Shown here in pieces: positions 1 to 11,160 of a stretch of DNA of 64,000 nt. Position 1 is the first letter of the stretch. Every line of letters begins with the position of its first letter. Under the pieces are notes generated by a model that was not told the DNA's origin, ran no database searches, and was given only the letters and a program-made list of their open reading frames with translations. Both the position numbers and the translations under genes were made by a program. Source of the stretch: Rhopalosiphum padi (Eukaryota > Arthropoda > Insecta > Hemiptera > Aphididae); the NCBI RefSeq assembly GCF_020882245.1, contig NW_026869996.1, positions 3,519,592-3,583,591 of the forward strand, written 5' to 3'.

Positions 1-133
1 TTTAAATCCATCAATTAAATTAAATTTAACATTTTTCCTTAACAACCCCCCATAATAAATGATTAAAAACCAGAAATTTCCTTAAAATGTATTAAAAAAA
101 CCATTAATTCATCAAAAAACCCAAAAAAAACCC

Positions 134-269
134 TTTAAATCCATCAAATAAATTAAATTTAACATTTTTCCTTAACAACCCCCATAATAAATGATTAAAC
201 ACCATAAATTTCCTTAAAATTTATAAAAAAAAAACCATTAATTCATCAAAAAAACCCCATAATAATTGA
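134..269 (+). repeat. Representative long monomer (about 133 bp class, here 136 bp)
   Basis: This is one full long unit, taken from TTTAAATCCATC to the base before the next TTTATATCCATC. In order it holds the core, a C5 run, ATAATAAATGATT, a CACCATAAATTTCC block (CCAGAAATTTCC in most other copies), an A-rich spacer with an A run of variable length, CCATTAATTCATC, a second A run, CCCC and ATAATAATTGA. Length differences between copies come mostly from the two A runs and the C run. The start point is arbitrary because the array is circularly permutable; I chose TTTAAA because almost every monomer has it. Confidence 0.93.
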
Positions 270-331
270 TTTATATCCATCAAATAAATTAAATTTAACA
301 TTTTTCCTTAACAACCCCCAATAATAACCGA
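270..331 (+). repeat. Representative short monomer (62 bp)
   Basis: This unit runs from TTTATATCCATC through the core and a C5 run to AATAATAACCGA. It lacks the 71-base half that carries CCAGAAATTTCC and CCATTAATTCATC. Exactly the same length is seen for consecutive short units at 2953-3014, 3015-3076, 5575-5636 and 5637-5698. The 62-bp class is therefore a real alternative unit and not a single deletion. Confidence 0.92.
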
Positions 332-455
332 TTTAAAACCATCAAATACATTAAATTTAACATTTTTCCATAACAAACCCCCATAATAAATGATTAAAAA
401 CCAGAAATTTCCTTAAAATTTATTAAAAATACCATTAATTCATCAAAAAAACCGC
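332..455 (+). repeat. Representative intermediate monomer (about 123 bp)
   Basis: The unit begins TTTAAAACCATCAAATACATT and has the core variant with CATAACAAA in place of CTTAACAA. It ends directly in AAAAAACCGC, without the CCCCATAAAAA stretch of the longer units, which makes it about ten bases shorter. Sister copies start at 920, about 2685 and elsewhere in the 588-bp sub-units. Confidence 0.9.
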
Positions 456-2034
456 TTTAAATCCATCAAATAAATTAAATTTAACATTTTTCCTTAACAA
501 AACACCCATAATAAATGATTAAAAACCAGAAATTTCCTTAAAATTAATTAAAAATACCATTAATTCATCAAAAAACCCCATAAAAACCGATTTAAAACCA
601 TCAATTAAATTAAATTTAACAATTTTCTTAACAAACCCCCATAATAAATGATTAAACACCATAAATTTCCTTAAAATGAATTAAAAATACCATTAATTCA
701 TCAAAAAACCCCATAAAAACCGCTTTAAATCCATCAAATAAATTAAATTTAACATTTTTCCTTAACAACCCCCATAATAAATGATTAAACACCATAAATT
801 TCCTTAAAATTTATAGAAAAAAACCATTAATTCGTCAAAAAACCCCATAATAATTGATTTATATCCATCAAATAAATTAAATTTAACATTTTTCCTTAAC
901 AACCCCCAATAATAACCGATTTAAAACCATCAAATACATTAAATTTAACATTTTTCCATAACAAACCCCCATAATAAATGATTAAAAACCAGAAATTTCC
1001 TTAAAATTTATTAAAAATACCATTAATTCATCAAAAAACCGCTTTAAATCCATCAAATAAATTAAATTTAACATTTTTCCTTAACAAAACACCCATAATA
1101 AATGATTAAAAACCAGAAATTTCCTTAAAATTAATTAAAAATACCATTAATTCATCAAAAAACCCCATAAAAAACCGATTTAAAACCATCAATTAAATTA
1201 AATTTAACAATTTTCTTAACAAACCCCCATAATAAATGATTAAAAACCAGAAATTTCCTTAAAATGTATTAAAAAAAACCATAAATTCATCAATAAACCC
1301 CATAAAATTGATTTAAATCTATGAAATAAATTAAATTTAACATTTTTCCTTAACAACCCCCCATAATAAATGATTAAAAACCAGAAATTTCCTTAAAATG
1401 TATTAAAAAAAACCATTAATTCATCAAAAAAACCCCATAATAATTGATTTAAATCCGTCAAATAAATTAAATTTAACATTTTTCCTTAACAACCCCCAAT
1501 AATAACCGATTTAAAACCATCAAATACATTAAATTTAACATTTTTCCATAACAAACCCCCATAATAAATGATTAAAAACCAGAAATCTCCTTGAAATTTA
1601 TTAAAAATATTATTAATTCATCAAAAAACTGCTTTAAATCCATCAATTAAATTAAATTTAACATTTTTCCTTAACAAACCCCCATAATAAAAGATTAAAA
1701 ACCAGAAATTTCCTTAAAATTTATTAAAAATACCATTAATTCTTCAAAAAACTCCATAATAATTGACTTAAATCCATCAAATAAATTAAATTTAACATTT
1801 TTCCTTAACAAACCCCCAAAATAAATTATTAAAAACCAGAAATTTCCTTAAAATGTATTAAAAAAAACCATAAATTCATCAATAAACCCAAAAAAAACCC
1901 TTTAAATCCATCAAATAAATTAAATTTAACATTTTTCCTTAACAACCCCCATAATAAATGATTAAACACCATAAATTTCCTTAAAATTTATAAAAAAAAA
2001 CCATTAATTCATCAAAAAACCCCATAATAATTGA

Positions 2035-2622
2035 TTTATATCCATCAAATAAATTAAATTTAACATTTTTCCTTAACAACCCCCAATAATAACCGATTTA
2101 AAACCATCAAATACATTAAATTTAACATTTTTCCATAACAAACCCCCATAATAAATGATTAAAAACCAGAAATTTCCTTAAAATTTATTAAAAATACCAT
2201 TAATTCATCAAAAAACCGCTTTAAATCCATCAAATAAATTAAATTTAACATTTTTCCTTAACAAAACACCCATAATAAATGATTAAAAACCAGAAATTTC
2301 CTTAAAATTAATTAAAAATACCATTAATTCATCAAAAAAACCCCATAAAAACCGATTTAAAACCATCAATTAAATTAAATTTAACAATTTTCTTAACAAA
2401 CCCCCATAATAAATGATTAAACACCATAAATTTCCTTAAAATGAATTAAAAATACCATTAATTCATCAAAAAACCCCATAAAAACCGCTTTAAATCCATC
2501 AAATAAATTAAATTTAACATTTTTCCTTAACAACCCCCATAATAAATGATTAAACACCATAAATTTCCTTAAAATTTATAAAAAAAAACCATTAATTCGT
2601 CAAAAAACCCCATAATAATTGA
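2035..2622 (+). repeat. 588-bp sub-unit, further copy
   Basis: This copy has the same five-monomer order and the same total length as the type copy at 270-857. A partial further copy follows from 2623 and leaves the pattern near 2725, where the CATAACAAACCCC unit is joined to the AATTAATT unit. Confidence 0.88.
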
Positions 2623-2952
2623 TTTATATCCATCAAATAAATTAAATTTAACATTTTTCCTTAACAACCCCCAATAATAACCGATTTAAAACCATCAAAT
2701 ACATTAAATTTAACATTTTTCCATAACAAACCCCTATAATAAATGATTAAAAACCAGAAATTTCCTTAAAATTAATTAAAAATACCATTAATTCATCAAA
2801 AAAACCCCATAAAAACCGATTTAAAACCATCAATTAAATTAAATTTAACAATTTTCTTAACAAACCCCCATAATAAATGATTAAAAACCAGAAATTTCCT
2901 TAAAATGTATTAAAAAAACCATTAATTCATCAAAAAACCCCATAATAATTGA

Positions 2953-3076
2953 TTTAAATCCGTCAAATAAATTAAATTTAACATTTTTCCTTAACAACCC
3001 CCAATAATAACCGATTTAAAACCATCAAATACATTAAATTTAACATTTTTCCTTAACAACCCCCAATAATAACCGA
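2953..3076 (+). repeat. Tandem pair of 62-bp short monomers
   Basis: Two 62-bp units (2953-3014 and 3015-3076) follow each other without the long half, and the next unit starts with the same AAAACCATCAAATACATT. The same arrangement recurs at 5575-5698. It shows that the short half can amplify on its own. Confidence 0.88.
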
Positions 3077-3937
3077 TTTAAAACCATCAAATACATTAAA
3101 TTTAACATTTTTCCTTAACAAAACCCCCAAAATAAATTATTAAAAACCAGAAATTTCCTTAAAATGTATTAAAAAAAACCATAAATTCATCAATAAACCC
3201 CATAAAATTGATTTAAATCTATGAAATAAATTAAATTTAACATTTTTCCTTAACAACCCCCCATAATAAATGATTAAAAACCAGAAATTTCCTTAAAATG
3301 TATTAAAAAAAACCATTAATTCATCAAAAAACCCCATAATAATTGATTTAAATCCGTCAAATAAATTAAATTTAACATTTTTCCTTAACAACCCCCAATA
3401 ATAACCGATTTAAAACCATCAAATACATTAAATTTAACATTTTTCCATAACAAACCCCCATAATAAATGATTAAAAACCAGAAATCTCCTTGAAATTTAT
3501 TAAAAATATTATTAATTCATCAAAAAACTGCTTTAAATCCATCAATTAAATTAAATTTAACATTTTTCCTTAACAAACCCCCATAATAAAAGATTAAAAA
3601 CCAGAAATTTCCTTAAAATTTATTAAAAATACCATTAATTCTTCAAAAAACTCCATAATAATTGACTTAAATCCATCAAATAAATTAAATTTAACATTTT
3701 TCCTTAACAAACCCCCAAAATAAATTATTAAAAACCAGAAATTTCCTTAAAATGTATTAAAAAAAACCATAAATTCATCAATAAACCCAAAAAAAAACCC
3801 TTTAAATCCATCAAATAAATTAAATTTAACATTTTTCCTTAACAACCCCCCATAATAAATGATTAAACACCATAAATTTCCTTAAAATTTATAAAAAAAA
3901 AACCATTAATTCATCAAAAAAACCCCATAATAATTGA

Positions 3938-5119
3938 TTTATATCCATCAAATAAATTAAATTTAACATTTTTCCTTAACAACCCCCAATAATAACCGAT
4001 TTAAAACCATCAAATACATTAAATTTAACATTTTTCCATAACAAACCCCCATAATAAATGATTAAAAACCAGAAATTTCCTTAAAATTTATTAAAAATAC
4101 CATTAATTCATCAAAAAAACCGCTTTAAATCCATCAAATAAATTAAATTTAACATTTTTCCTTAACAAAACACCCATAATAAATGATTAAAAACCAGAAA
4201 TTTCCTTAAAATTAATTAAAAATACCATTAATTCATCAAAAAACCCCATAAAAAACCGATTTAAAACCATCAATTAAATTAAATTTAACAATTTTCTTAA
4301 CAAACCCCCATAATAAATGATTAAACACCATAAATTTCCTTAAAATGAATTAAAAATACCATTAATTCATCAAAAAAAACCCCATAAAAAACCGCTTTAA
4401 ATCCATCAAATAAATTAAAATTTAACATTTTTCCTTAACAACCCCCATAATAAATGATTAAACACCATAAATTTCCTTAAAATTTATAAAAAAAAACCAT
4501 TAATTCGTCAAAAAACCCCATAATAATTGATTTATATCCATCAAATAAATTAAATTTAACATTTTTCCTTAACAACCCCCAATAATAACCGATTTAAAAA
4601 CCATCAAATACATTAAATTTAACATTTTTCCATAACAAACCCCTATAATAAATGATTAAAAACCAGAAATTTCCTTAAAATTTATTAAAAATACCATTAA
4701 TTCATCAAAAAACCGCTTTAAATCCATCAAATAAATTAAATTTAACATTTTTCCTTAACAAAACACCCATAATAAATGATTAAAAACCAGAAATTTCCTT
4801 AAAATTAATTAAAAATACCATTAATTCATCAAAAAACCCCATAAAAACCGATTTAAAAACCATCAATTAAATTAAATTTAACAATTTTCTTAACAAACCC
4901 CCATAATAAATGATTAAACACCATAAATTTCCTTAAAATGAATTAAAAATACCATTAATTCATCAAAAAACCCCATAAAAACCGCTTTAAATCCATCAAA
5001 TAAATTAAATTTAACATTTTTCCTTAACAACCCCCATAATAAATGATTAAACACCATAAATTTCCTTAAAATTTATAAAAAAAAACCATTAATTCGTCAA
5101 AAAACCCCATAATAATTGA
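3938..5119 (+). repeat. Two consecutive 588-bp sub-units
   Basis: The copies are 3938-4530 (593 bp) and 4531-5119 (589 bp), and a third begins at 5120. The few extra bases lie in A runs (for example CAAAAAAAACCCC near 4372 and AAATTAAAATTT near 4417). This is the longest head-to-tail run of the 588-bp sub-unit in the window. Confidence 0.88.
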
Positions 5120-6555
5120 TTTATATCCATCAAATAAATTAAATTTAACATTTTTCCTTAACAACCCCCAATAATAACCGATTTAAAACCATCAAATACA
5201 TTAAATTTAACATTTTTCCATAACAAACCCCTATAATAAATGATTAAAAACCAGAAATTTCCTTAAAATTTATTAAAAATACCATTAATTCATCAAAAAA
5301 CCGCTTTAAATCCATCAAATAAATTAAATTTAACATTTTTCCTTAACAAAACACCCATAATAAATGATTAAAAACCAGAAATTTCCTTAAAATTAATTAA
5401 AAATACCATTAATTCATCAAAAAACCCCATAAAAACCGATTTAAAACCATCAATTAAATTAAATTTAACAATTTTCTTAACAAACCCCCATAATAAATGA
5501 TTAAAAACCAGAAATTTCCTTAAAATGTATTAAAAAAAACCATTAATTCATCAAAAAAACCCCATAATAATTGATTTAAATCCATCAAATAAATTAAATT
5601 TAACATTTTTCCTTAACAACCCCCAATAATAACCGATTTAAAACCATCAAATACATTAAATTTAACATTTTTCCTTAACAACCCCCAATAATAACCGATT
5701 TAAAACCATCAAATACATTAAATTTAACATTTTTCCTTAACAAACCCCCAAAATAAATTATTAAAAACCAGAAATTTCCTTAAAATGTATTAAAAAAAAC
5801 CATAAATTCATCAATAAACCCCATAAAATTGATTTAAATCTATGAAATAAATTAAATTTAACATTTTTCCTTAACAACCCCCCATAATAAATGATTAAAA
5901 ACCAGAAATTTCCTTAAAATGTATTAAAAAAAACCATTAATTCATCAAAAAAACCCCATAATAATTGATTTAAATCCGTCAAATAAATTAAATTTAACAT
6001 TTTTCCTTAACAACCCCCAATAATAACCGATTTAAAACCATCAAATACATTAAATTTAACATTTTTCCATAACAAACCCCCATAATAAATGATTAAAAAC
6101 CAGAAATCTCCTTGAAATTTATTAAAAATATTATTAATTCATCAAAAAACTGCTTTAAATCCATCAATTAAATTAAATTTAACATTTTTCCTTAACAAAC
6201 CCCCATAATAAAAGATTAAAAACCAGAAATTTCCTTAAAATTTATTAAAAATACCATTAATTCTTCAAAAAACTCCATAATAATTGACTTAAATCCATCA
6301 AATAAATTAAATTTAACATTTTTCCTTAACAAACCCCCAAAATAAATTATTAAAAACCAGAAATTTCCTTAAAATGTATTAAAAAAAACCATAAATTCAT
6401 CAATAAACCCAAAAAAAACCCTTTAAATCCATCAAATAAATTAAATTTAACATTTTTCCTTAACAACCCCCATAATAAATGATTAAACACCATAAATTTC
6501 CTTAAAATTTATAAAAAAAAACCATTAATTCATCAAAAAACCCCATAATAATTGA

Positions 6556-7143
6556 TTTATATCCATCAAATAAATTAAATTTAACATTTTTCCTTAACAA
6601 CCCCCAATAATAACCGATTTAAAACCATCAAATACATTAAATTTAACATTTTTCCATAACAAACCCCCATAATAAATGATTAAAAACCAGAAATTTCCTT
6701 AAAATTTATTAAAAATACCATTAATTCATCAAAAAAACCGCTTTAAATCCATCAAATAAATTAAATTTAACATTTTTCCTTAACAAAACACCCATAATAA
6801 ATGATTAAAAACCAGAAATTTCCTTAAAATTAATTAAAAATACCATTAATTCATCAAAAAACCCCATAAAAACCGATTTAAAACCATCAATTAAATTAAA
6901 TTTAACAATTTTCTTAACAAACCCCCATAATAAATGATTAAACACCATAAATTTCCTTAAAATGAATTAAAAATACCATTAATTCATCAAAAAACCCCAT
7001 AAAAACCGCTTTAAATCCATCAAATAAATTAAATTTAACATTTTTCCTTAACAACCCCCATAATAAATGATTAAACACCATAAATTTCCTTAAAATTTAT
7101 AAAAAAAAACCATTAATTCGTCAAAAAACCCCATAATAATTGA
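6556..7143 (+). repeat. 588-bp sub-unit, further copy
   Basis: The five-monomer order and length match the type copy. The next copy starts at 7144 and carries the variant CCCCTATAATAA in its second monomer, as do the copies near 2730, 4640 and 5227. This marks those four as one sub-lineage. Confidence 0.87.
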
Positions 7144-7329
7144 TTTATATCCATCAAATAAATTAAATTTAACATTTTTCCTTAACAACCCCCAATAATA
7201 ACCGATTTAAAACCATCAAATACATTAAATTTAACATTTTTCCATAACAAACCCCTATAATAAATGATTAAAAACCAGAAATTTCCTTAAAATTTATTAA
7301 AAATACCATTAATTCATCAAAAAACCGCT

Positions 7330-10300
7330 TTAAATCCATCAAATAAATTAAATTTAACATTTTTCCTTAACAAAACACCCATAATAAATGATTAAAAACC
7401 AGAAATTTCCTTAAAATTAATTAAAAATACCATTAATTCATCAAAAAACCCCATAAAAACCGATTTAAAACCATCAATTAAATTAAATTTAACAATTTTC
7501 TTAACAAACCCCCATAATAAATGATTAAAAACCAGAAATTTCCTTAAAATGTATTAAAAAAAACCATAAATTCATCAATAAACCCCATAAAATTGATTTA
7601 AATCTATGAAATAAATTAAATTTAACATTTTTCCTTAACAACCCCCCATAATAAATGATTAAAAACCAGAAATTTCCTTAAAATGTATTAAAAAAACCAT
7701 TAATTCATCAAAAAACCCCATAATAATTGATTTAAATCCGTCAAATAAATTAAATTTAACATTTTTCCTTAACAACCCCCAATAATAACCGATTTAAAAC
7801 CATCAAATACATTAAATTTAACATTTTTCCATAACAAACCCCCATAATAAATGATTAAAAACCAGAAATCTCCTTGAAATTTATTAAAAATATTATTAAT
7901 TCATCAAAAAAACTGCTTTAAATCCATCAATTAAATTAAATTTAACATTTTTCCTTAACAAACCCCCATAATAAAAGATTAAAAACCAGAAATTTCCTTA
8001 AAATTTATTAAAAATACCATTAATTCTTCAAAAAACTCCATAATAATTGACTTAAATCCATCAAATAAATTAAATTTAACATTTTTCCTTAACAAACCCC
8101 CAAAATAAATTATTAAAAACCAGAAATTTCCTTAAAATGTATTAAAAAAAACCATAAATTCATCAATAAACCCCATAAAATTGATTTAAATCTATGAAAT
8201 AAATTAAATTTAACATTTTTCCTTAACAACCCCCCATAATAAATGATTAAAAACCAGAAATTTCCTTAAAATGTATTAAAAAAACCATTAATTCATCAAA
8301 AAACCCCATAATAATTGATTTAAATCCGTCAAATAAATTAAATTTAACATTTTTCCTTAACAACCCCCAATAATAAACGATTTAAAACCATCAAATAAAT
8401 TAAATTTAACATTTTTCCATAACAAACCCCCATAATAAATGATTAAAAACCAGAAACTTCCTTAAAATGTATTAAAAAAACCGTTAATTCATCAAAAAAA
8501 CCCATAATAATTGATTTAAATCCATCAATTAAATTAAATTTAACATTTTTCCTTAACAAACCCCATAATAAATTATTAAAAACCAGAAATTTCCTTAAAA
8601 TGTATTAAACAAACCATAAATTAATAAAAAAACTCCATAATAATTGACTTAAATCCATCAAATAAATTAAATTTAACATTTTTCCATAACAAACCCCCAT
8701 AATAAATGATTAAAAACCAGAAATTTCCTTAAAATTTATTAAAAATACCATTAATTCATCAAAAAACCGCTTTAAATCCATCAAATAAATTAAATTTAAC
8801 ATTTTTCCTTAACAAAACACCCATTATATATGATTAAAAACCAGAAATTTCCTTAAAATTTATTAAAAATACCATTAATTCATCAAAAAACCCCATAAAA
8901 ACCGCTTTAAATCCATCAATTAAATTAAATTTAACATTTTTCCTTAACAACCCCCCATAATAAATGATTAAAAACCAGAAATTTCCTTAAAATGTATTAA
9001 AAAAACCATTAATTCATCAAAAAACCCAAAAAAAAACCCTTTAAATCCATCAAATAAATTAAATTTAACATTTTTCCTTAACAACCCCCAATAATAACCG
9101 ATTTAAAACCATCAAATACATTAAATTTAACATTTTTCCATAACAAACCCCCATAATAAATGATTAAAAACCAGAAATTTCCTTAAAATTTATTAAAAAT
9201 ACCATTAATTCATCAAAAAACCGCTTTAAATCCATCAAATAAATTAAATTTAACATTTTTCCTTAACAAAACACCCATAATAAATGATTAAAAACCAGAA
9301 ATTTCCTTAAAATTAATTAAAAATACCATTAATTCATCAAAAAACCCCATAAAAACCGATTTAAAACCATCAATTAAATTAAATTTAACAATTTTCTTAA
9401 CAAACCCCCATAATAAATGATTAAACACCATAAATTTCCTTAAAATGAATTAAAAATACCATTAATTCATCAAAAAACCCCATAAAAACCGCTTTAAATC
9501 CATCAAATAAATTAAATTTAACATTTTTCCTTAACAACCCCCATAATAAATGATTAAACACCATAAATTTCCTTAAAATTTATAAAAAAAACCATTAATT
9601 CATCAAAAAACCCCATAATAATTGATTTATATCCATCAAATAAATTAAATTTAACATTTTTCCTTAACAACCCCCAATAATAACCGATTTAAAACCATCA
9701 AATACATTAAATTTAACATTTTTCCATAACAAACCCCCATAATAAATGATTAAAAACCAGAAATTTCCTTAAAATTTATTAAAAATACCATTAATTCATC
9801 AAAAAAACCGCTTTAAATCCATCAAATAAATTAAATTTAACATTTTTCCTTAACAAAACACCCATAATAAATGATTAAAAACCAGAAATTTCCTTAAAAT
9901 TAATTAAAAATACCATTAATTCATCAAAAAACCCCATAAAAACCGATTTAAAACCATCAATTAAATTAAATTTAACAATTTTCTTAACAAACCCCCATAA
10001 TAAATGATTAAACACCATAAATTTCCTTAAAATGAATTAAAAATACCATTAATTCATCAAAAAACCCCATAAAAACCGCTTTAAATCCATCAAATAAATT
10101 AAATTTAACATTTTTCCTTAACAAACCCCCATAATAAATGATTAAAAACCAGAAATTTATTAAAAATACCATTAATTCATCAAAAAACCGCTTTAAATCC
10201 ATCAAATAAATTAAATTTAACATTTTTCCTTAACAAAACACCCATAATAAATGATTAAAAACCAGAAATTTATTAAAAATACCATTAATTCATCAAAAAA

Positions 10301-11160
10301 ACCGCTTTAAATCCATCAAATAAATTAAATTTAACATTTTTCCTTAACAAACCCCCTTAATAATTGATTAAAAACCAGAAATCTCCTTGAAATTTATTAA
10401 AAATATTATTAATTCATCAAAAAACTGCTTTAAATCCATCAATTAAATTAAATTTAACATTTTTCCTTAACAAACCCCCATAATAAAAGATTAAAAACCA
10501 GAAATTTCCTTAAAATTTATTAAAAATACCATTAATTCTTCAAAAAACTCCATAATAATTGACTTAAATCCATCAAATAAATTAAATTTAACATTTTTCC
10601 TTAACAAACCCCCAAAATAAATTATTAAAAACCAGAAATTTCCTTAAAATGTATTAAAAAAAACCATAAATTCATCAATAAACCCCATAAAATTGATTTA
10701 AATCTATGAAATAAATTAAATTTAACATTTTTCCTTAACAACCCCCCATAATAAATGATTAAAAACCAGAAATTTCCTTAAAATGTATTAAAAAAACCAT
10801 TAATTCATCAAAAAACCCCATAATAATTGATTTAAATCCGTCAAATAAATTAAATTTAACATTTTTCCTTAACAACCCCCAATAATAAACGATTTAAAAC
10901 CATCAAATAAATTAAATTTAACATTTTTCCATAACAAACCCCCATAATAAATGATTAAAAACCAGAAACTTCCTTAAAATGTATTAAAAAAACCGTTAAT
11001 TCATCAAAAAAACCCATAATAATTGATTTAAATCCATCAATTAAATTAAATTTAACATTTTTCCTTAACAAACCCCATAATAAATTATTAAAAACCAGAA
11101 ATTTCCTTAAAATGTATTAAACAAACCATAAATTAATAAAAAAACTCCATAATAATTGAC
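7330..11160 (+). repeat. 3.83-kb tandem duplication, left copy
   Basis: Sequence here matches the following copy base for base apart from A-run lengths. Landmarks shared at an offset of 3831 are CCATTATATATG (8821 and 12652), the CCC-A(n)-CCC junction (9040 and 12871) and the AAACACC monomer with GAATTAAA (10008 and 13839). The left edge is the CCGCTTTAAATCC monomer at about 7329. Its counterpart near 11160 reads TTGACTTAAATCC, so the junction lies inside the shared AAATCC segment. Confidence 0.85.
10080..10191 (+). repeat. Representative 112-bp monomer with internal deletion
   Basis: In this unit CCAGAAATTT runs straight into ATTAAAAATACC, so the CCTTAAAATTT part of the usual CCAGAAATTTCCTTAAAATTTATT block is missing. 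The loss looks like slippage between the two ATTT copies. The same 112-bp form is shared by many sites (for example near 13920, 15970, 17820, 20410, 29000 and 40900), so the deletion happened once and was then spread by duplication. Confidence 0.88.

Larger units (their letters stand above)
270..857 (+). repeat. 588-bp five-monomer sub-unit (type copy)
   Basis: Five monomers follow in fixed order: 62 bp (270-331), 124 bp with CATAACAAA (332-455), 135 bp with AAAACACCC and AATTAATT (456-590), 133 bp with AACAATTTTC and GAATTAAA (591-723), and 134 bp with AAACACC and TTTATAGAAA (724-857). The next copy starts at 858 with the same 62-bp unit and follows the same order until about 1245, where it switches to another variant. 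Each monomer has private variants that recur at the same position in every copy, which is the definition of a higher-order repeat. Confidence 0.9.
134..9039 (+). repeat. HOR blocks 1-4 (1.77, 1.90, 2.62 and 2.62 kb)
   Basis: Four blocks begin at the same junction, an A run flanked by CCC and followed by TTTAAATCC, at 134, 1901, 3801 and 6422; the next is at 9040. Each opens with an AAACACC monomer and one to three 588-bp sub-units. It then passes through a tail containing AATCTATGAAAT, ATCCGTCAAAT, CTCCTTGAAATTT and TTCTTCAAAAAACTCC. Block length differences (1767, 1900, 2621 and 2618 bases) are explained by whole sub-units and whole monomers gained or lost. The tail of the 6422 block is the longest, and it adds a section with GAAACTTCC and ACCGTTAATTC. 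Confidence 0.85.

Noticed and set aside
8817..8840. TATA-box-like CCATTATATATGATT (also at 12652, 15165, 17015, 23139, 45437, 52318, 62008 and 63420)
   Set aside because: It is a two-base variant of the common CCATAATAAATGATT and no gene follows. In sequence this rich in A and T, such words carry no promoter evidence.
10008..10223. 71-codon minus-strand open frame, found with identical or nearly identical translation at 13839, 15897, 17748, 20339, 27106, 35501, 37718 and 40832
   Set aside because: It is the monomer read in one frame: FFDELMVFLI occurs twice, 41 residues (123 bases) apart, which is the local repeat length. Sister copies near 28921, 39021 and 46180 are broken by one-base changes in A runs. 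The 133-bp units are not multiples of three, there is no unique sequence and no promoter-like context. Identity between copies reflects recent DNA duplication, not protein constraint.
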